Shown here: positions 1 to 9,868 of the stretch, in pieces
Layout of the letters: each line of letters begins with the position of its first letter
Position numbering within the stretch: position 1 is the stretch's first letter
Assembly (NCBI GenBank): GCA_000442125.1
Contig: KE546975.1
Location: 62,001 to 126,000 of the forward strand
Reading direction: 5' to 3'
DNA from: Opeltia flavorubescens
Lineage: Eukaryota; Ascomycota; Lecanoromycetes; Teloschistales; Teloschistaceae
DNA: 64,000 nt
Notes under the pieces: model-generated
Database searches by the model: none
The model's input: the letters and a program-made list of their open reading frames with translations, nothing else
What the model was told of the DNA's origin: nothing
Program-made: the position numbers and the translations under genes

Positions 1-498
1 ATGGATGTACTCAAGGCCTCGAAGCTGACCAGGAACTCCACTGGCAAGTCCGCCGTGAATAGAACCCTCGACGTTATCTTTGAACATGTTAACGTCTGCC
101 GCTGCTGGCGCCGTCTCTCGGAAGTCAATCGATTCGAAGGTGCCATTCGGGGCTCTGATGAGAGCAAGTCCACCTCCTCCGATCCCGCTATGGTACATGT
201 TGACAACGCCGACACATAAGGTTGTTCCGACTGCCTGTAGTTCATCAGCTGGGACTCGAAGGTCACAAGGAGTAGAACGAACAGCATCAGCTGCATTTCC
301 ACCTGCTTGAATGAGGTCAATGCCAATTTGAGTGCATAACTTGTTTTCCGATGCGACCGCTCCCAATCTGTCACGGACTGATCCTTCGTCAATAGGGTGG
401 ATAAGCGGTGTGTAGAGTGCCGTGAAGTAGGCGATGATGGCGAAGAAGAGTAAGAAAGCCAAAACAGCTTCGGGTCGTCCGGGCCATGATGGAGACAT
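1..498 (-). CDS. Gamma-glutamyltransferase, N-terminal part (cut by left edge)
   Basis: The family cleaves and transfers the gamma-glutamyl group of glutathione and its conjugates. The reverse frame is open from ATG at 498 to base 1. Residues 11-28 (AVLAFLLFFAIIAYFTAL) form one hydrophobic segment, so the protein is probably a type II membrane or secreted enzyme. SGIGGGG and GLASGVPGQLRGLEYIH are typical of the family's large subunit. Bases 282-235 look like a 48-nt intron (GTTCGT...CTACAG with an internal GCTGAT branch-like site); its length is a multiple of three, so both versions stay in frame. Removing it gives NAADAAVGTTLCVGVVN, which fits the family much better. The catalytic Thr and small subunit lie outside the window. 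The frame also stays open upstream of 498 to an acceptor-like CTTAG near 615, so the N-terminus may be longer. Family assignment is secure; the start is not. Confidence 0.85.
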   Translation of the reverse strand, partial: MSPSWPGRPEAVLAFLLFFAIIAYFTALYTPLIHPIDEGSVRDRLGAVASENKLCTQIGIDLIQAGGNAADAVRSTPCDLRVPADELQAVGTTLCVGVVNMYHSGIGGGGLALIRAPNGTFESIDFRETAPAAADVNMFKDNVEGSIHGGLASGVPGQLRGLEYIH

Positions 499-1383
499 GA
501 GATAGCTTCGTGCAAGGCGACTTTCGTGTAGAAGAGGTATGGGTCTCCATCGGGAGAAAGGAACAAGACGTTCCGGTGAGATCCATGAAGGAACTAGGGC
601 CTTTGAAAGTCTTATCTAAGCTCGTTTTTGGATGACAGCTTGGCATCACGTGTGTGTCTGCAGGGACAAAAGGGTGCAGCGCTCCTCGGCAATGCATTCT
701 GTAGCCAGCTAAGGAAAGTTTAGCCAGAAAGCAAGAGTAAGCGAGGAGCGGACAAACCAATAATTACACCCGTCATGAAGCCATTGTCTGGGTACAGAAG
801 AAGTGTGTAGTAAACATTGGACTTATCGGGTGTCGCAGGCTGTATGTATTGAAGAGTAGGTGATGCGATAATTCATATATTGGGTGATGGACTGTGCGAA
901 AGTCTCATTAGCGGCAACTCAGTCAGGAAAGAAACTACGAATTAGTATCGATACCTAAGGCTCCACTTTTGATAAATTATAGAAGGCGCGAGGCAAACAG
1001 GCAGCAACCCACTAGATCACTAGCCTGTTTTAGCGGTGGAAGAAAACTTTGTTCTAAAAAGGCTTCAATACAACATTGACAACGGTCCATTGGCAATGTC
1101 CATAGCAATACCTGTCATCTACCTAAAGGCTCTACTCCGTATCCTAATCGTTCCCAGATACAAATAATATCCTACATGTGTAGACCATTACAGTCTCCTT
1201 GCAATCGGTCGTGATGGGTAAGCAGATACATGGTCAGTCGCCCCCATCATCTCTCCCGAATGATGGTATCACTACTATGTTGAGTCATAGTCCTAGCTTG
1301 AAACGCCTCTCTGTACACTCCTTGCCTGTGGTGATCCGGTAGTTGAGCGTCCATATCCTTGACGCCGAAATTTCTTTCTATGT
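499..1383. other. Intergenic: GGT promoter side and Fta2-like 3' side
   Basis: Holds the upstream region of the gamma-glutamyltransferase and the downstream region of the next reverse-strand gene. Short open frames here lack family motifs and I see no RNA gene or repeat. Confidence 0.5.
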
Positions 1384-2356
1384 CTAGTATATGTCCTCGT
1401 CTTCACTGTCCGCCCAGAGCCATTTTTCATACGATCGAAGTTTTTTCATTGTTTCCATATTTCGAAACGCCCTCAACGGCGTCTTGACTTTTTGCTCCTC
1501 GACCATCTCGTCGAAACCAAGCAAATCTTGATTCATGTAGCCTCTGACCATATGTCTTGGTTTGATCTCGAAAAGAAAATGCGGCAATGTCATTGCTATG
1601 CTGAAATCCACCAAAAGTCCTTCTTTGTAATTGTCTGCTTTGATGTCCATGACGTATAGGCCCTGTTCACGGATTCTTTTCAGATCTTTCAACATCTTTC
1701 TCACGCCTTTCGGGCTCCAGGTGTTATCCCCGGGAGCAAAATCTTTGACAATGGCTCTAAGAGGAAGATCACTAGGTTGGTCCCAGCCGTTGACCCTAAA
1801 GTCCTTCCACAACTCCTTCTTAAATCGAACTGGCAGTATCAAATAACCGTGGCACCGTACAGCAACCTTTCCATTCAATCCGGCCTCGATCAATCTTCCG
1901 TAGGCGCGACATTCGTTATAGAAGGGGTCAAGGTAATAATCCAGCTCGTCTAAGGGAGCTTGTTCTCGCTGAGATCCCCATAGTGCATCATTGTCTTCTT
2001 CGTCGTCATAATACTTAAACTGTACTGACACTGTGTTTAGCTTGAGGATGGATGGAAGATCTAGGCAATCGTACAATCTTGAGTGCATAAGTTTTGGTGG
2101 CAATGGTGACTTCGAAAACATGCGTATTTGGATCGGATTCGGGATCAGTGAGTAGCTGGACGAATTTCACTTCCGCGTCAGAGTCAACAAATCGATGCAG
2201 CTTAGGACCCGCGATTGGCGGCAGCAGAGCCTCATTGTCTCGTGGACGAGCTTTGGGAGTTTTCCTTCGACGACGCGACACTTTCTCCGGAAGAATCTGC
2301 CGTGCTTTCCGTGGACGACCCCTTGGCTTACCTTGCGATTGTAATTTCTTCGGCAT
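1384..2356 (-). CDS. Fta2-like (Sim4 kinetochore subunit family) protein
   Basis: Two exons, 2356-2075 and 2019-1384, joined across a 55-nt intron (GTACGA...GTACAG, branch-like GCTAAAC), give 305 residues. The N-terminus is very basic, with an AT-hook-like GKPRGRPRK at residues 9-17, suggesting nuclear location or DNA contact. The spliced junction reads ALKIFKYYDDEEDN. It is followed by LDPFYNECRAYGRLIEAG and VAVRCHGYLILP, a pattern I associate with the fungal Fta2-like family, which resembles a degenerate protein kinase (KIFKYY in the place of the ATP-lysine strand, IKADNYKEGLLVDFS resembling a catalytic and metal loop). True Fta2 is a Sim4/CCAN kinetochore subunit. Many filamentous fungi carry divergent paralogues of unknown role, and this may be one of them. 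The family call is from memory of sequence pattern, not a search. Confidence 0.65.
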
Positions 2357-3109
2357 GCTAACTTTAAGGAAGTGGTTTTGAGATAGAGACGCTCCTCACA
2401 AAGTGGGTGGCCAGACTGGATCAGTGCCTTCACCAATCGTCAAATGAGGGGTAGCCACCCCTTGACAGCAAGAAGCAAAAACACAGCTCGGACTGCTGTG
2501 CTCAGGGGTGCTGAAAAGGCTGAAATCCAGAGCTCCTTATTCGGAATTTATCGCCAATGAAATTTCTCAGATTTGAATCAAGTGGGTGTCGGTGACACTC
2601 ATTGGGCGGCAGAGCTGATTGTGCGTGGACGCGCGCATGTCTTTATGCAGTCCAAGCCGTGAATGCGCATTTGATTAAGAAAATCATGGTACACCACATC
2701 AATTTTTCAATCATTGATCATCGCTGGGAACCCACCACTACATGCAAGAGATGCTTCCCAGTACTGACTGCCTCGTGACACCGTGTGAGTCCATCCTATC
2801 GACGCGCGTGAAGTATGGGGCGTCAAGCTGCTACCCTACTGCTCAGTTTTTCTTGCTACCAAAGATAGAGCATGGCACAGCAGTTCATGCGGATACATCA
2901 AATTTTCATGTATTTCTGCCCAATAGTGCTGGATGAGACTCACAGCCTTACTCAGTCCCACTGCGTCGAGGTTTTGTGTCACGACTTGCAAGTTGCATCC
3001 ATCGGGAATATAACTATGGACACCTTCCCACGAAAACCTCAGGGAGCAAATCCAGAAAGAGCCTTTTTTTTATTTCTAGCGATACCATTCTAACGATAAC
3101 TTCCCCTTA
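2357..3109. promoter_or_regulatory. Divergent intergenic region between Fta2-like and nuclease-like genes
   Basis: About 750 bp lie between the two divergent start codons (2356 and 3110), so the stretch should hold both promoters. I see no convincing TATA box, gene or repeat in it. Confidence 0.4.
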
Positions 3110-4321
3110 ATGGAGATCCTCTTGAATTACCTTACTACTCCTAATCCAGTCCTTGACTGTACGAATTGTCCTCCACGTCCCGCTTCTCGCCGCTCTACAG
3201 CAGGAAGTCCAAATTATGACAGTCCCACAATCCTTGAGGATTGGAACGATTTCAATATCGATTCTCTACACGCCATGCACAAGGGGTCATACAAAACGGC
3301 CCTGGAAACACGCTTCGATCTCCACGATTACTCATACATTACCGAAAAGCCTTTCCGCCAGATATATGACGAAAATTCACTGGAGTCCGTTTTAATCAAG
3401 TGGACCCAATCTGTGGTTACTGAAGCGCTAGCGAAGACTCAAACCAACAACGGATTCAATTCACACGCAAAGATGGTTTTCATGAAGAAAGGCGGTCAGG
3501 CGTACATCGATCCGACTGAATCAGATGAGCCGCCGGTCAAAAGTCAACAGACCAAACGGCGATTGCCAGACTGGGCTGGAGTACTAGAATCGTCCAAATG
3601 CTCTGGCCGACCTGACAACATACTACCCGGCGACTCAAAGCTGAGTAGCAAATGGGAAACAAGTAAAATTCGAGTTGGCAAAACCAGTACATCGAAGGGC
3701 GATAGGTGGATGGGGCCGATTAATCAAATCTACACGTATTGCATCAGAGCCAACGCACGCTATGGATATCTGATCACTGACCGGGAGCTCTTTGCTGTTA
3801 GGGTGCGGCCAATGCACACCGGCCCACCTCATCAAAATGCAGCAAACCGCGCGAAACGTGATGGAATCCTTGAATTCAAAAGAATTCCTTGGGACAACAA
3901 CAAATGGACCCTGGACGAGGCTTCCGGAGAGCTGACTGTCAATCTTGCCCTCTGGTGGCTTCATATGATGGTAACTGCTGGTCACGAGGTGGAAGATAGC
4001 TATACGCCACTCAAACAAATCGGCGATGATTCCAGCGATGAAGAAGAAGAGGATTCCCAAGCTATTATCAGCAGCCAAGACCAAGGACCACGGACACCGT
4101 CAGACAACAAGAGTCGAAAGCCTTTATCGGACACTCATGGCCAGAGCTTTCGCTCCGAGACTTCGGTTATTCGCCAGGGCATTTCAAAGACGTCGTTCGA
4201 GCAGAAGAATACGCGTGCGACGCCAACGCCTAGTCGCTCCGGCAAGAAGAGGGCCAGAGATGAGATCGAACCTGGACGAACACGAAGCCGTACGCGTCAG
4301 CGGAGAGGCTCAAGTCAGTAA
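3110..4321 (+). CDS. Uncharacterised protein with PD-(D/E)XK nuclease-like region
   Basis: Single exon, 403 residues. I do not recognise a named family. The central part resembles restriction-endonuclease-fold proteins common in fungi: LPDWAG (Asp154), PGDSKLSSKW with the D-x-K pair Asp175/Lys177, Gln206 in PINQIYTYC, and a hydrophobic strand RYGYLITDRELFAVRV at 217-232. Asp-(~20)-D-x-K followed by Gln is the usual metal-site layout of that fold, but activity is inference. The C-terminal quarter is low complexity: an acidic run near residues 313-323 (DDSSDEEEEDS), then a Ser/Thr/Arg/Lys-rich tail with KKRAR and RTRSRTRQRRG, which look like nuclear localisation signals. It is transcribed away from the Fta2-like gene. 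A decayed mobile-element or effector-type nuclease domain is an alternative. Confidence 0.6.
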   Translation: MEILLNYLTTPNPVLDCTNCPPRPASRRSTAGSPNYDSPTILEDWNDFNIDSLHAMHKGSYKTALETRFDLHDYSYITEKPFRQIYDENSLESVLIKWTQSVVTEALAKTQTNNGFNSHAKMVFMKKGGQAYIDPTESDEPPVKSQQTKRRLPDWAGVLESSKCSGRPDNILPGDSKLSSKWETSKIRVGKTSTSKGDRWMGPINQIYTYCIRANARYGYLITDRELFAVRVRPMHTGPPHQNAANRAKRDGILEFKRIPWDNNKWTLDEASGELTVNLALWWLHMMVTAGHEVEDSYTPLKQIGDDSSDEEEEDSQAIISSQDQGPRTPSDNKSRKPLSDTHGQSFRSETSVIRQGISKTSFEQKNTRATPTPSRSGKKRARDEIEPGRTRSRTRQRRGSSQ

Positions 4322-4539
4322 GACATCCGCAAATGATACGATCTCAGGATAGAGGACGTCTAGCGCCCGATGCAAATAAGTTCTTTCAGCGTCCAGCACG
4401 CTAAGAGTCTTTTGTTGAACTTTACCGCATGTAATCTAAAAGCCTTAGACATCGCTTAGACATTTGATTTCCTGGTACGTCGTCGTCGTGTCTTCAAGGA
4501 TCTTACCGCGCTTATCGATGCAAGTCATCGTACTGGTGG

Positions 4540-4865
4540 AGACAGCTCCCCAGATTTCGGGCGCACCCCACAATCCCCACAATCCCCAGGTTCCAGTGGA
4601 CCCACAGCCTAAGTAAACCCCTGTCATCCCTTTCGACGTAACGACCTCTCATTTCATATCCTCATGGGATCTCATTCAAGTGTCATTTCTTTCCTTACTT
4701 CCTCATCATGCTATACCGCTCTTCTATTCCATGGTGATTATCGTTCCTGCTATATGATCCATGACTTCTATGCGTATCACTCAGTGCGCAGTTAATTTTT
4801 GAAAGTCGACACATCGAATGCAACTCTCGCATCGAGAAGTTTAAGGAGCAACTAGACATGAATCG

Positions 4866-4898
<33 letters not shown>

Positions 4899-5028
4899 GA
4901 TGGGTATTCGGAAGGTGATGGCGAATTTTTGCAATAAGGTTAGAGGGGTTGAATATAAGCTTCAGGAGCGTATGTTGGTTGTTCGTGATCTTAGGAAAAA
5001 GGTTGGGAGACAGAAAGGTTCTCGTTAG
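4540..5028 (+). pseudogene. Small-gene family copy A (decayed)
   Basis: A damaged relative of the genes at 5347-5815 and 6573-7083. An intron-like stretch ends TCATTCAAG at 4680, exactly like the acceptor of the copy at 5347, and the following codons (CHFFPYFLIMLYRSSIPW) resemble that copy's second exon before a TGA. The frame is then lost and regained further on: 4765-5028 is open and reads QLIFESRHIECNSRIEKFKEQLD, then ten Asp codons, then IRKVMANFCNKVRGVEYKLQ and VVRDLRKKVG, matching RKVALSFLKEMCVVQDSLKR and INDLLREVG of the copy at 6573. No intact first exon is visible. It could instead be a live gene with an unrecognised intron; I favour decay. Confidence 0.5.
4867..4896 (+). repeat. (GAT)10 trinucleotide microsatellite
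   Basis: Ten perfect GAT units in the reading frame of copy A, encoding ten Asp where the sister copies have short acidic stretches (DIDDEEG, DKEEDE). The repeat appears to have expanded from that acidic codon cluster. Confidence 0.9.
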
Positions 5029-5346
5029 GATTCGGGAGAGGGAGGTTGGATTGCCGCAATTGGAGATTTGAATATCATTTGTTACTGACATGATTTATTG
5101 GTTTGAATTCTCTATTCTTTGACACTGTTGAAGTGTTCGCTCCGTTCCTGTAATTATGACTCACACCCCTGTTCAGTGATGAACTCAGTCATCACTTTAA
5201 CTTTATTTCCTTCTCGTGTTAATCCACTCCGCAGCCCGGCCCAAAAATGCTTCCAAGCTATTTATTATCGACGACATCGCTCGAAGCACATAACCCTTTT
5301 CTTTCAAGCCCATAGCAAGTTCAACTCGCATCTGCACAAATCGGCA
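5029..5346. other. Intergenic upstream of family copy B
   Basis: About 320 bp between copies A and B, presumably the promoter of B. No gene, repeat or clear TATA box seen. Confidence 0.4.
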
Positions 5347-5815
5347 ATGTCACAACAAATACCGTCTTCAAACCCGTCAACCATCGAAAATTGTTTCAAT
5401 ATCAACTGCGACCATCCTCTTTGTCAGAATGTACGTTTCTCGCCTCCACATCAACAGCGAAAACTTCAAATGCTAACGTTTTGCCCCCCCCCCGTCATTC
5501 AAGTGTCCGATTCTCCCCGATCCCGATCCCAAAAAAATCATCCCCAATGACGTTGAGTATCTCTGTATATTACGCTCCTGCTGGCGCGAATTCAAAGCGC
5601 TGCTTGACGCATGCAGACAACTGGAAATTTGCCTCCAGAATATTGAAGAGCAAGTGGACAAGGAAGAAGATGAAGTCAGCACGAGAGGGATGGTGGTGTT
5701 TTTCGAGGAAATTTATTGTGTGCTAGAGCGGTTGAGGAGGAGAATGGGGGTTATCTCTGGGGTTGTGGATGATGTCGCTAGAAGGGCGGGTTATTTAGCT
5801 TCTGCTGAAAGTTAG
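5347..5815 (+). CDS. Small-gene family copy B (131 residues, unknown function)
   Basis: Exons 5347-5430 and 5504-5815, with a 73-nt intron (GTACGT...TTCAAG, branch-like GCTAAC), give an intact 131-residue protein. Exon 1 starts MSQQIPSSNPST. Exon 2 starts CPILPDPDPKK and continues as predicted helix with Leu/Ile heptad character (LLDACRQLEICLQNIEEQVD, then ERLRRRMGVISGVVDDVARR), ending near RRAGYLASAES. It shares with the copy at 6573 the MSQQ start, the phase-0 intron position, the ILPDP motif just after it, the acidic linker and the final V.TRAG/VARRAG motif. No signal peptide, membrane segment or recognised domain. A small helical or coiled-coil protein is all that can be said. Confidence 0.65.
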
Positions 5816-6029
5816 AAATGCTTGGGGGCTGGGGATTGGAATTAGATTGAGGGTTGATTTTGTATTTCTTGTTGCGGGGATAAGAAATCTTTGGCTTGAG
5901 ATAGATTAGTGGGGTTCGATAGTTGTAAACTCATGCTGGATGCATTCGGAGGTATTGAATGGAATCAGACGTAAATATCAACTCGTAGACTCGCGTCTAT
6001 AGGATGCGAATAAGGCGTCGAATTGGGCG

Positions 6030-6265
6030 TCATTGTCGTCTCTTCGCAGGATGAAATTTACGGGGGGGGTCGGGAATGATTGCATCCTGTATAGTTGAGA
6101 ACCTCTTTATTAGCTTCTCATGATTTGGGGACAGGGGGGGACAGGGGGGGAAGGGAAGGGAAGGGAAAAGAGAGGGGTTACCTTTGGGTAATTAGGATAG
6201 CTGGGGTCGAATGGATATTGATCTTCGGCGGTATGTGGTGGTGGTGGCCATGTTCGCTGTGACAT
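6030..6265 (-). pseudogene. Small-gene family copy C (truncated, likely frameshifted)
   Basis: Exon 1 (6265-6182) encodes MSQRTWPPPPHTAEDQYPFD and then PSYPNYPK, almost the same as copy D. A 95-nt intron (6181-6087, GTAACC...ATACAG) follows at the family's phase-0 position. Exon 2 starts DAIIPDPP, matching DPILPDPL of copy D, then runs through eight C residues and stops at 6030 after 18 codons. In the frame one base away the same DNA reads LRRDDNDAQFDALFASYRRE, clearly like SRKDYPQQYKAIRQSFLREF of copy D. A length change in the poly-C run is therefore the likely break (or a sequencing error), and even that frame ends early, without the helical C-terminal part. Confidence 0.6.
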
Positions 6266-6572
6266 TGAACGGTTCCGGAAATAAATTATTCGTCTGCTTA
6301 TTTTGGTGGGGGTTTCAAGATCAATGGTAAACTTCAATTCAGGTGTTATTGTAAGCTCGACAGCGCGTTCAGCGGTGAGCTTAACGAGACAGGAAATAAA
6401 CATCCCTTGCAAGAAAAGAGGGATGGTGAAATAATCGCCAGGTTTCGTCACTGGACAGGATCGTGAGTCACCATCGCACAACTGAAGCAGATTTGTATCA
6501 ACAGAGTTAAATAAGAGAGGATTCTAACCCAATAGATCATATCATTAATAAACAAAAACACAAATCACCAAT

Positions 6573-7083
6573 CTAACTCCCCCTAGGTCTCAAAAACCCC
6601 GCCCTCGTACCTACCTCTCTAAGAAGGTCATTAATAACCTTCATCCTTCTCTTCAAACTATCCTGAACAACGCACATCTCCTTCAAAAAACTCAAAGCCA
6701 CCTTCCTTCTACTCCCCTCCTCATCATCAATATCAAAATACTCTCGCAATTGCGCTGCTATGATTGATTTGCGAGATTCAAGTAGTTTGTGCGCATTATA
6801 CAGTCCTCGAAATTCGCGTAGGAAGGATTGGCGGATTGCTTTGTATTGTTGGGGATAATCTTTTCTCGAGGGGAGGGAATTCAAGAGGGGGTCGGGGAGG
6901 ATGGGGTCCTGTTTTAAAGGGGGAAAGGTTTTGATTAGTATATGATGATTCTTTCTTGTTCTTTCCCGGGGATTTAGTGGGGAAAGGGAGAAAGAGGGGT
7001 ACCTTCGGATTATCAGGAGCGCCGGGGTCGAATGGGTAATGGTCTTCGGCGTGGAGCGGTGGTGGCCATGTCTGTTGCGACAT
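6573..7083 (-). CDS. Small-gene family copy D (138 residues, unknown function)
   Basis: Exons 7083-7003 and 6908-6573, with a 94-nt intron (GTACCC...AAACAG), give an intact 138-residue protein. Exon 1 is MSQQTWPPPLHAEDHYPFD plus PGAPDNPK, a Pro- and acid-rich segment. Exon 2 starts DPILPDPL and is mostly helical: QYKAIRQSFLREFRGLYNAH, LLESRKSIIAAQLREYFDID, RRKVALSFLKEMCVVQDSLK, VINDLLREVGTRAGFL. No catalytic motif, signal peptide or membrane segment. This is the clearest intact member of the family and the best query for finding relatives. It is transcribed toward copies A and B. Confidence 0.65.
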
Positions 7084-8429
7084 CGTGGTTTCAACCGAAA
7101 CGATCGCTGATTCATCTGGATTTGGGGATTTGCTTGATGCTTCAAGTGGGTCGTTGTAAGTTCGAAGAAAGGGCAGTCTATGGAGGAGGGTAGAGGCACA
7201 AGAACAGAAGAGCATGATGTGAAGACCAATATTATCAATAAAAATTGTGGATTGTCGGGCGAATGAAGTAAAGATATCACAGAGGTCGAACAGAGAAGAT
7301 TGAATCAGTAGGTCATCAAATATATAACGATGGGATTACGAAATTAATACGCAACGTGCCATCAAGGAATCTAAAGGATACTCTTGTAAATGCATCGGAA
7401 GTTTCGAGTGTCTTGTACGTTTCCCTACACCTGCCTTTACTTAGGTAGTAATCTTTTGTCCCGACTGCACGAACTCTTTCTTTCTGCGGAGGAACAAGAT
7501 TGGGGAAACATCGGCGTTGGATTTCCAAAGTTTAAACGAAGTATAGCCGAAAACTAAGCCTCTCCGAGACATTTCCTCAATATCAAGTCCATGAGCTTGG
7601 AATCCCTGCAACCGTCAGGAAACCGTAAACCTCTCTGCAACCGTTGTGCAACCGTTCCACGCTAACAACCGTTTCTTGACCCGAAAACAGAGAACAAGTC
7701 TATAATATGTAGGTGTTATACTAATCTTTGACCATCCCTCCATGCGAGAAATTTTGATCTGTTGACCTCAGACTGAATGAAAGATGATCGACTACTTGCA
7801 AGGGTCCAAAGGATTGATCCCCCATTATTGGGAGCAGCACTCTCGGGAACCTCATCATTCTACCGACAGCACAAATCGCTGCCAATCCATGCCAAGCCTG
7901 CCAACGGAGCCAAGATCTGGGCAAAATCGGAATGAGCCCTCCACCAAGAGCTCCGCACCTTGGCCGTCTTGGCTTTTTGGGCATTTCGGGGCGTACAAAG
8001 GAACATGTGGTGACGTTCTCGAGATACAAGGAAGGAAGCTTCTGGCTCGGCATGAGTGGCGCTTTCTCATGATATCCTCGACACTGGGAAATGCAGTCCT
8101 ATTGTCTATAACCAAGCTAAGGAGTAATGCGACTCACTTTCTGCAACGATTTTATCGGAGATGACGGAGCAAATCATCGCCAGGCAAGGCACAAATAGAA
8201 ATGCCCAAGAGTCTCGAGAACGTCCTCCCAAGACTACTATCACAAAAGCAATTCTTGGCTTCGTGTTGCCAAGGTCCAAGAAAAGAGGCAAACACTTCAG
8301 TCGCAAGCTTGAACCCGTTGCTCCTTGGCCACCATAACCTGTTCTTGAGGGGATGTCTATTTCCAATACAAATCACAGCGACAGCCCGATGGAAATAATT
8401 GCTGAAGATTATTCTCCTACTTTCCTGAC
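7084..8429. other. Intergenic with AACCGT motif cluster
   Basis: No supportable gene: the open frames on both strands lack motifs. Bases 7609-7674 carry five ACCGT motifs in 66 bp, three of them CAACCGTT, about 0.5 kb upstream of copy D. The reverse complement AACGGTT resembles a Myb-type site, which is inference only. Confidence 0.4.
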
Positions 8430-9211
8430 ATGCCCCTACTACCTCTACTACCTAGACACCACAAAGGCGAGAATAAAAGCGGTAGTGTACCAGCCGGTTT
8501 CGTCGTCCTTATTGTTTTCGCCATTGCGCTTCTTGTCTTTGGTCCTGGGTACGCAATTTTTCAATCACTATTTCCTTTCCTTCAGTGATCAGGCCTCTTC
8601 GGCGCTCAAGTTTCAAACGCCTCTCCACGATTAGCTAACAGCCCCAAAGTCTCGCAGCATCCTACGCCAACCGCCGACGAAAAGCCTCCCAACCCCCAAA
8701 TAATCGCCAGCAAGCATACGAAAAACTCGCTAAAGTAACCCACCGGACACCAGCCTCCCCCAGCAACCTCGATGATGGCAAAGCCAGCGAGGAAGACTTC
8801 GAGCTAGCTTCCATAGAAGTCTCCTGTCCCTTCTGTCTGGGCTCTCTGCTAGTAGTCACCGAGCAATTCACGTCCTCACAATCACCACCACCTTTCCCGA
8901 TTCTCTCACCTCAAGACCCAGCAAAAAAGAATAGCACATCCACAACAAATGAAAAAGCCCAAGAAGCGAGCTCAACGCCCACCCAAAGAAAACTTTCAAA
9001 ATTCATCTGGCGTTTCCTATTCTCCAAAAGACTATCCAGCAGCGGAATGATCTGCACCTCAACATCAGAAAACTCACACGATACCCTTACGCTAAACACC
9101 TGCGGCCACAGCTTCCACGCCTCCTGCCTTATGGACTGGATTCTTCGAGGAAAGGAAGACTGTCCCATATGTAGAGTCAGAATCTTCAATCACCACTCCT
9201 CAAAGACCTAG
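8430..9211 (+). CDS. Membrane-anchored RING-type E3 ubiquitin ligase candidate
   Basis: Exons 8430-8548 and 8650-9211 join in phase (CCTGG|T) across a 101-nt intron (GTACGC...AAAG, branch GCTAAC) to give 226 residues. Residues about 19-38 (SVPAGFVVLIVFAIALLVFG) form one transmembrane segment. The C-terminal half carries RING cysteines and histidines: CPFC, then after a long Ser/Pro-rich gap CGHSFHASC, then DW and CPIC near the end. RING proteins of this type recruit E2 enzymes and ubiquitinate substrates at membranes. The spacing between the second and third metal-ligand positions is about 90 residues, much longer than the usual loop, so either this is a fungal insertion variant or zinc site 1 is formed unusually. 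The start is chosen because it alone leads into the hydrophobic segment and the right phase. Confidence 0.75.
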
Positions 9212-9868
9212 AGCCGCATGAAATTGGAATTCGTATCAACCCTTTCCACGGATGTAGAGTTAATTGGTCTCTTTTTTCGGGTTTGTACATAGTTTTCTCG
9301 GGTAAGACTGCTGCTACACAGCGAGAGATATATACCTCCATCTCTATCACGAGAGAGCTGAATAAGACTATGAGCAATTGCGGTGCGCCTGTGATATGTT
9401 TGGCAGAATGATGTGGAAGGATTGGATAATAAGACAAAGTGCCAAGGCTCTTATCTTATCTGGCTGACGCCTTAGAATGACGTCAACAGATTCGCGTGCA
9501 CACACAATTATCGTGATCTTTCAACCATGGCTTCCTTGCAAAACAGCCATTGTTCGACATTGCCGTCATGTGATGACAAATGCTGGCAGCGACAATTCTA
9601 CTGTCGCGCCTGCCATCCATCCATGTGACTGCCGAGCGCATAACATCTTTCCTGTTGGACTCAAGCTGTTCTCAACCTACTTCCATCACGCAACAGTCGT
9701 TACTTAAGCTACCACAGCACTCGGACTTCCTTCCTTCAATCTTCTATACTGCACCATAGGTTACCTTCACTATTGCCTAAACCACGTCTCCTGAGCTGTC
9801 TCATGCCAGTCTAGCAAGCCTGACAGTTCTCCACAAGCGATTCACGATCCAGCATATCACACGGCACT
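9212..9868. other. Intergenic, probable promoter of the 9869 gene
   Basis: About 660 bp with pyrimidine-rich stretches just before the start at 9869, common in fungal promoters. No gene or repeat seen. Confidence 0.4.

Noticed and set aside
389-760. 123-codon reverse open frame overlapping the gamma-glutamyltransferase start
   Set aside because: It overlaps the enzyme's N-terminal exon in another frame; the enzyme frame carries the family motifs.
7784-8376. Several overlapping open frames on both strands before the RING gene
   Set aside because: They overlap each other in different frames and none shows a conserved motif.
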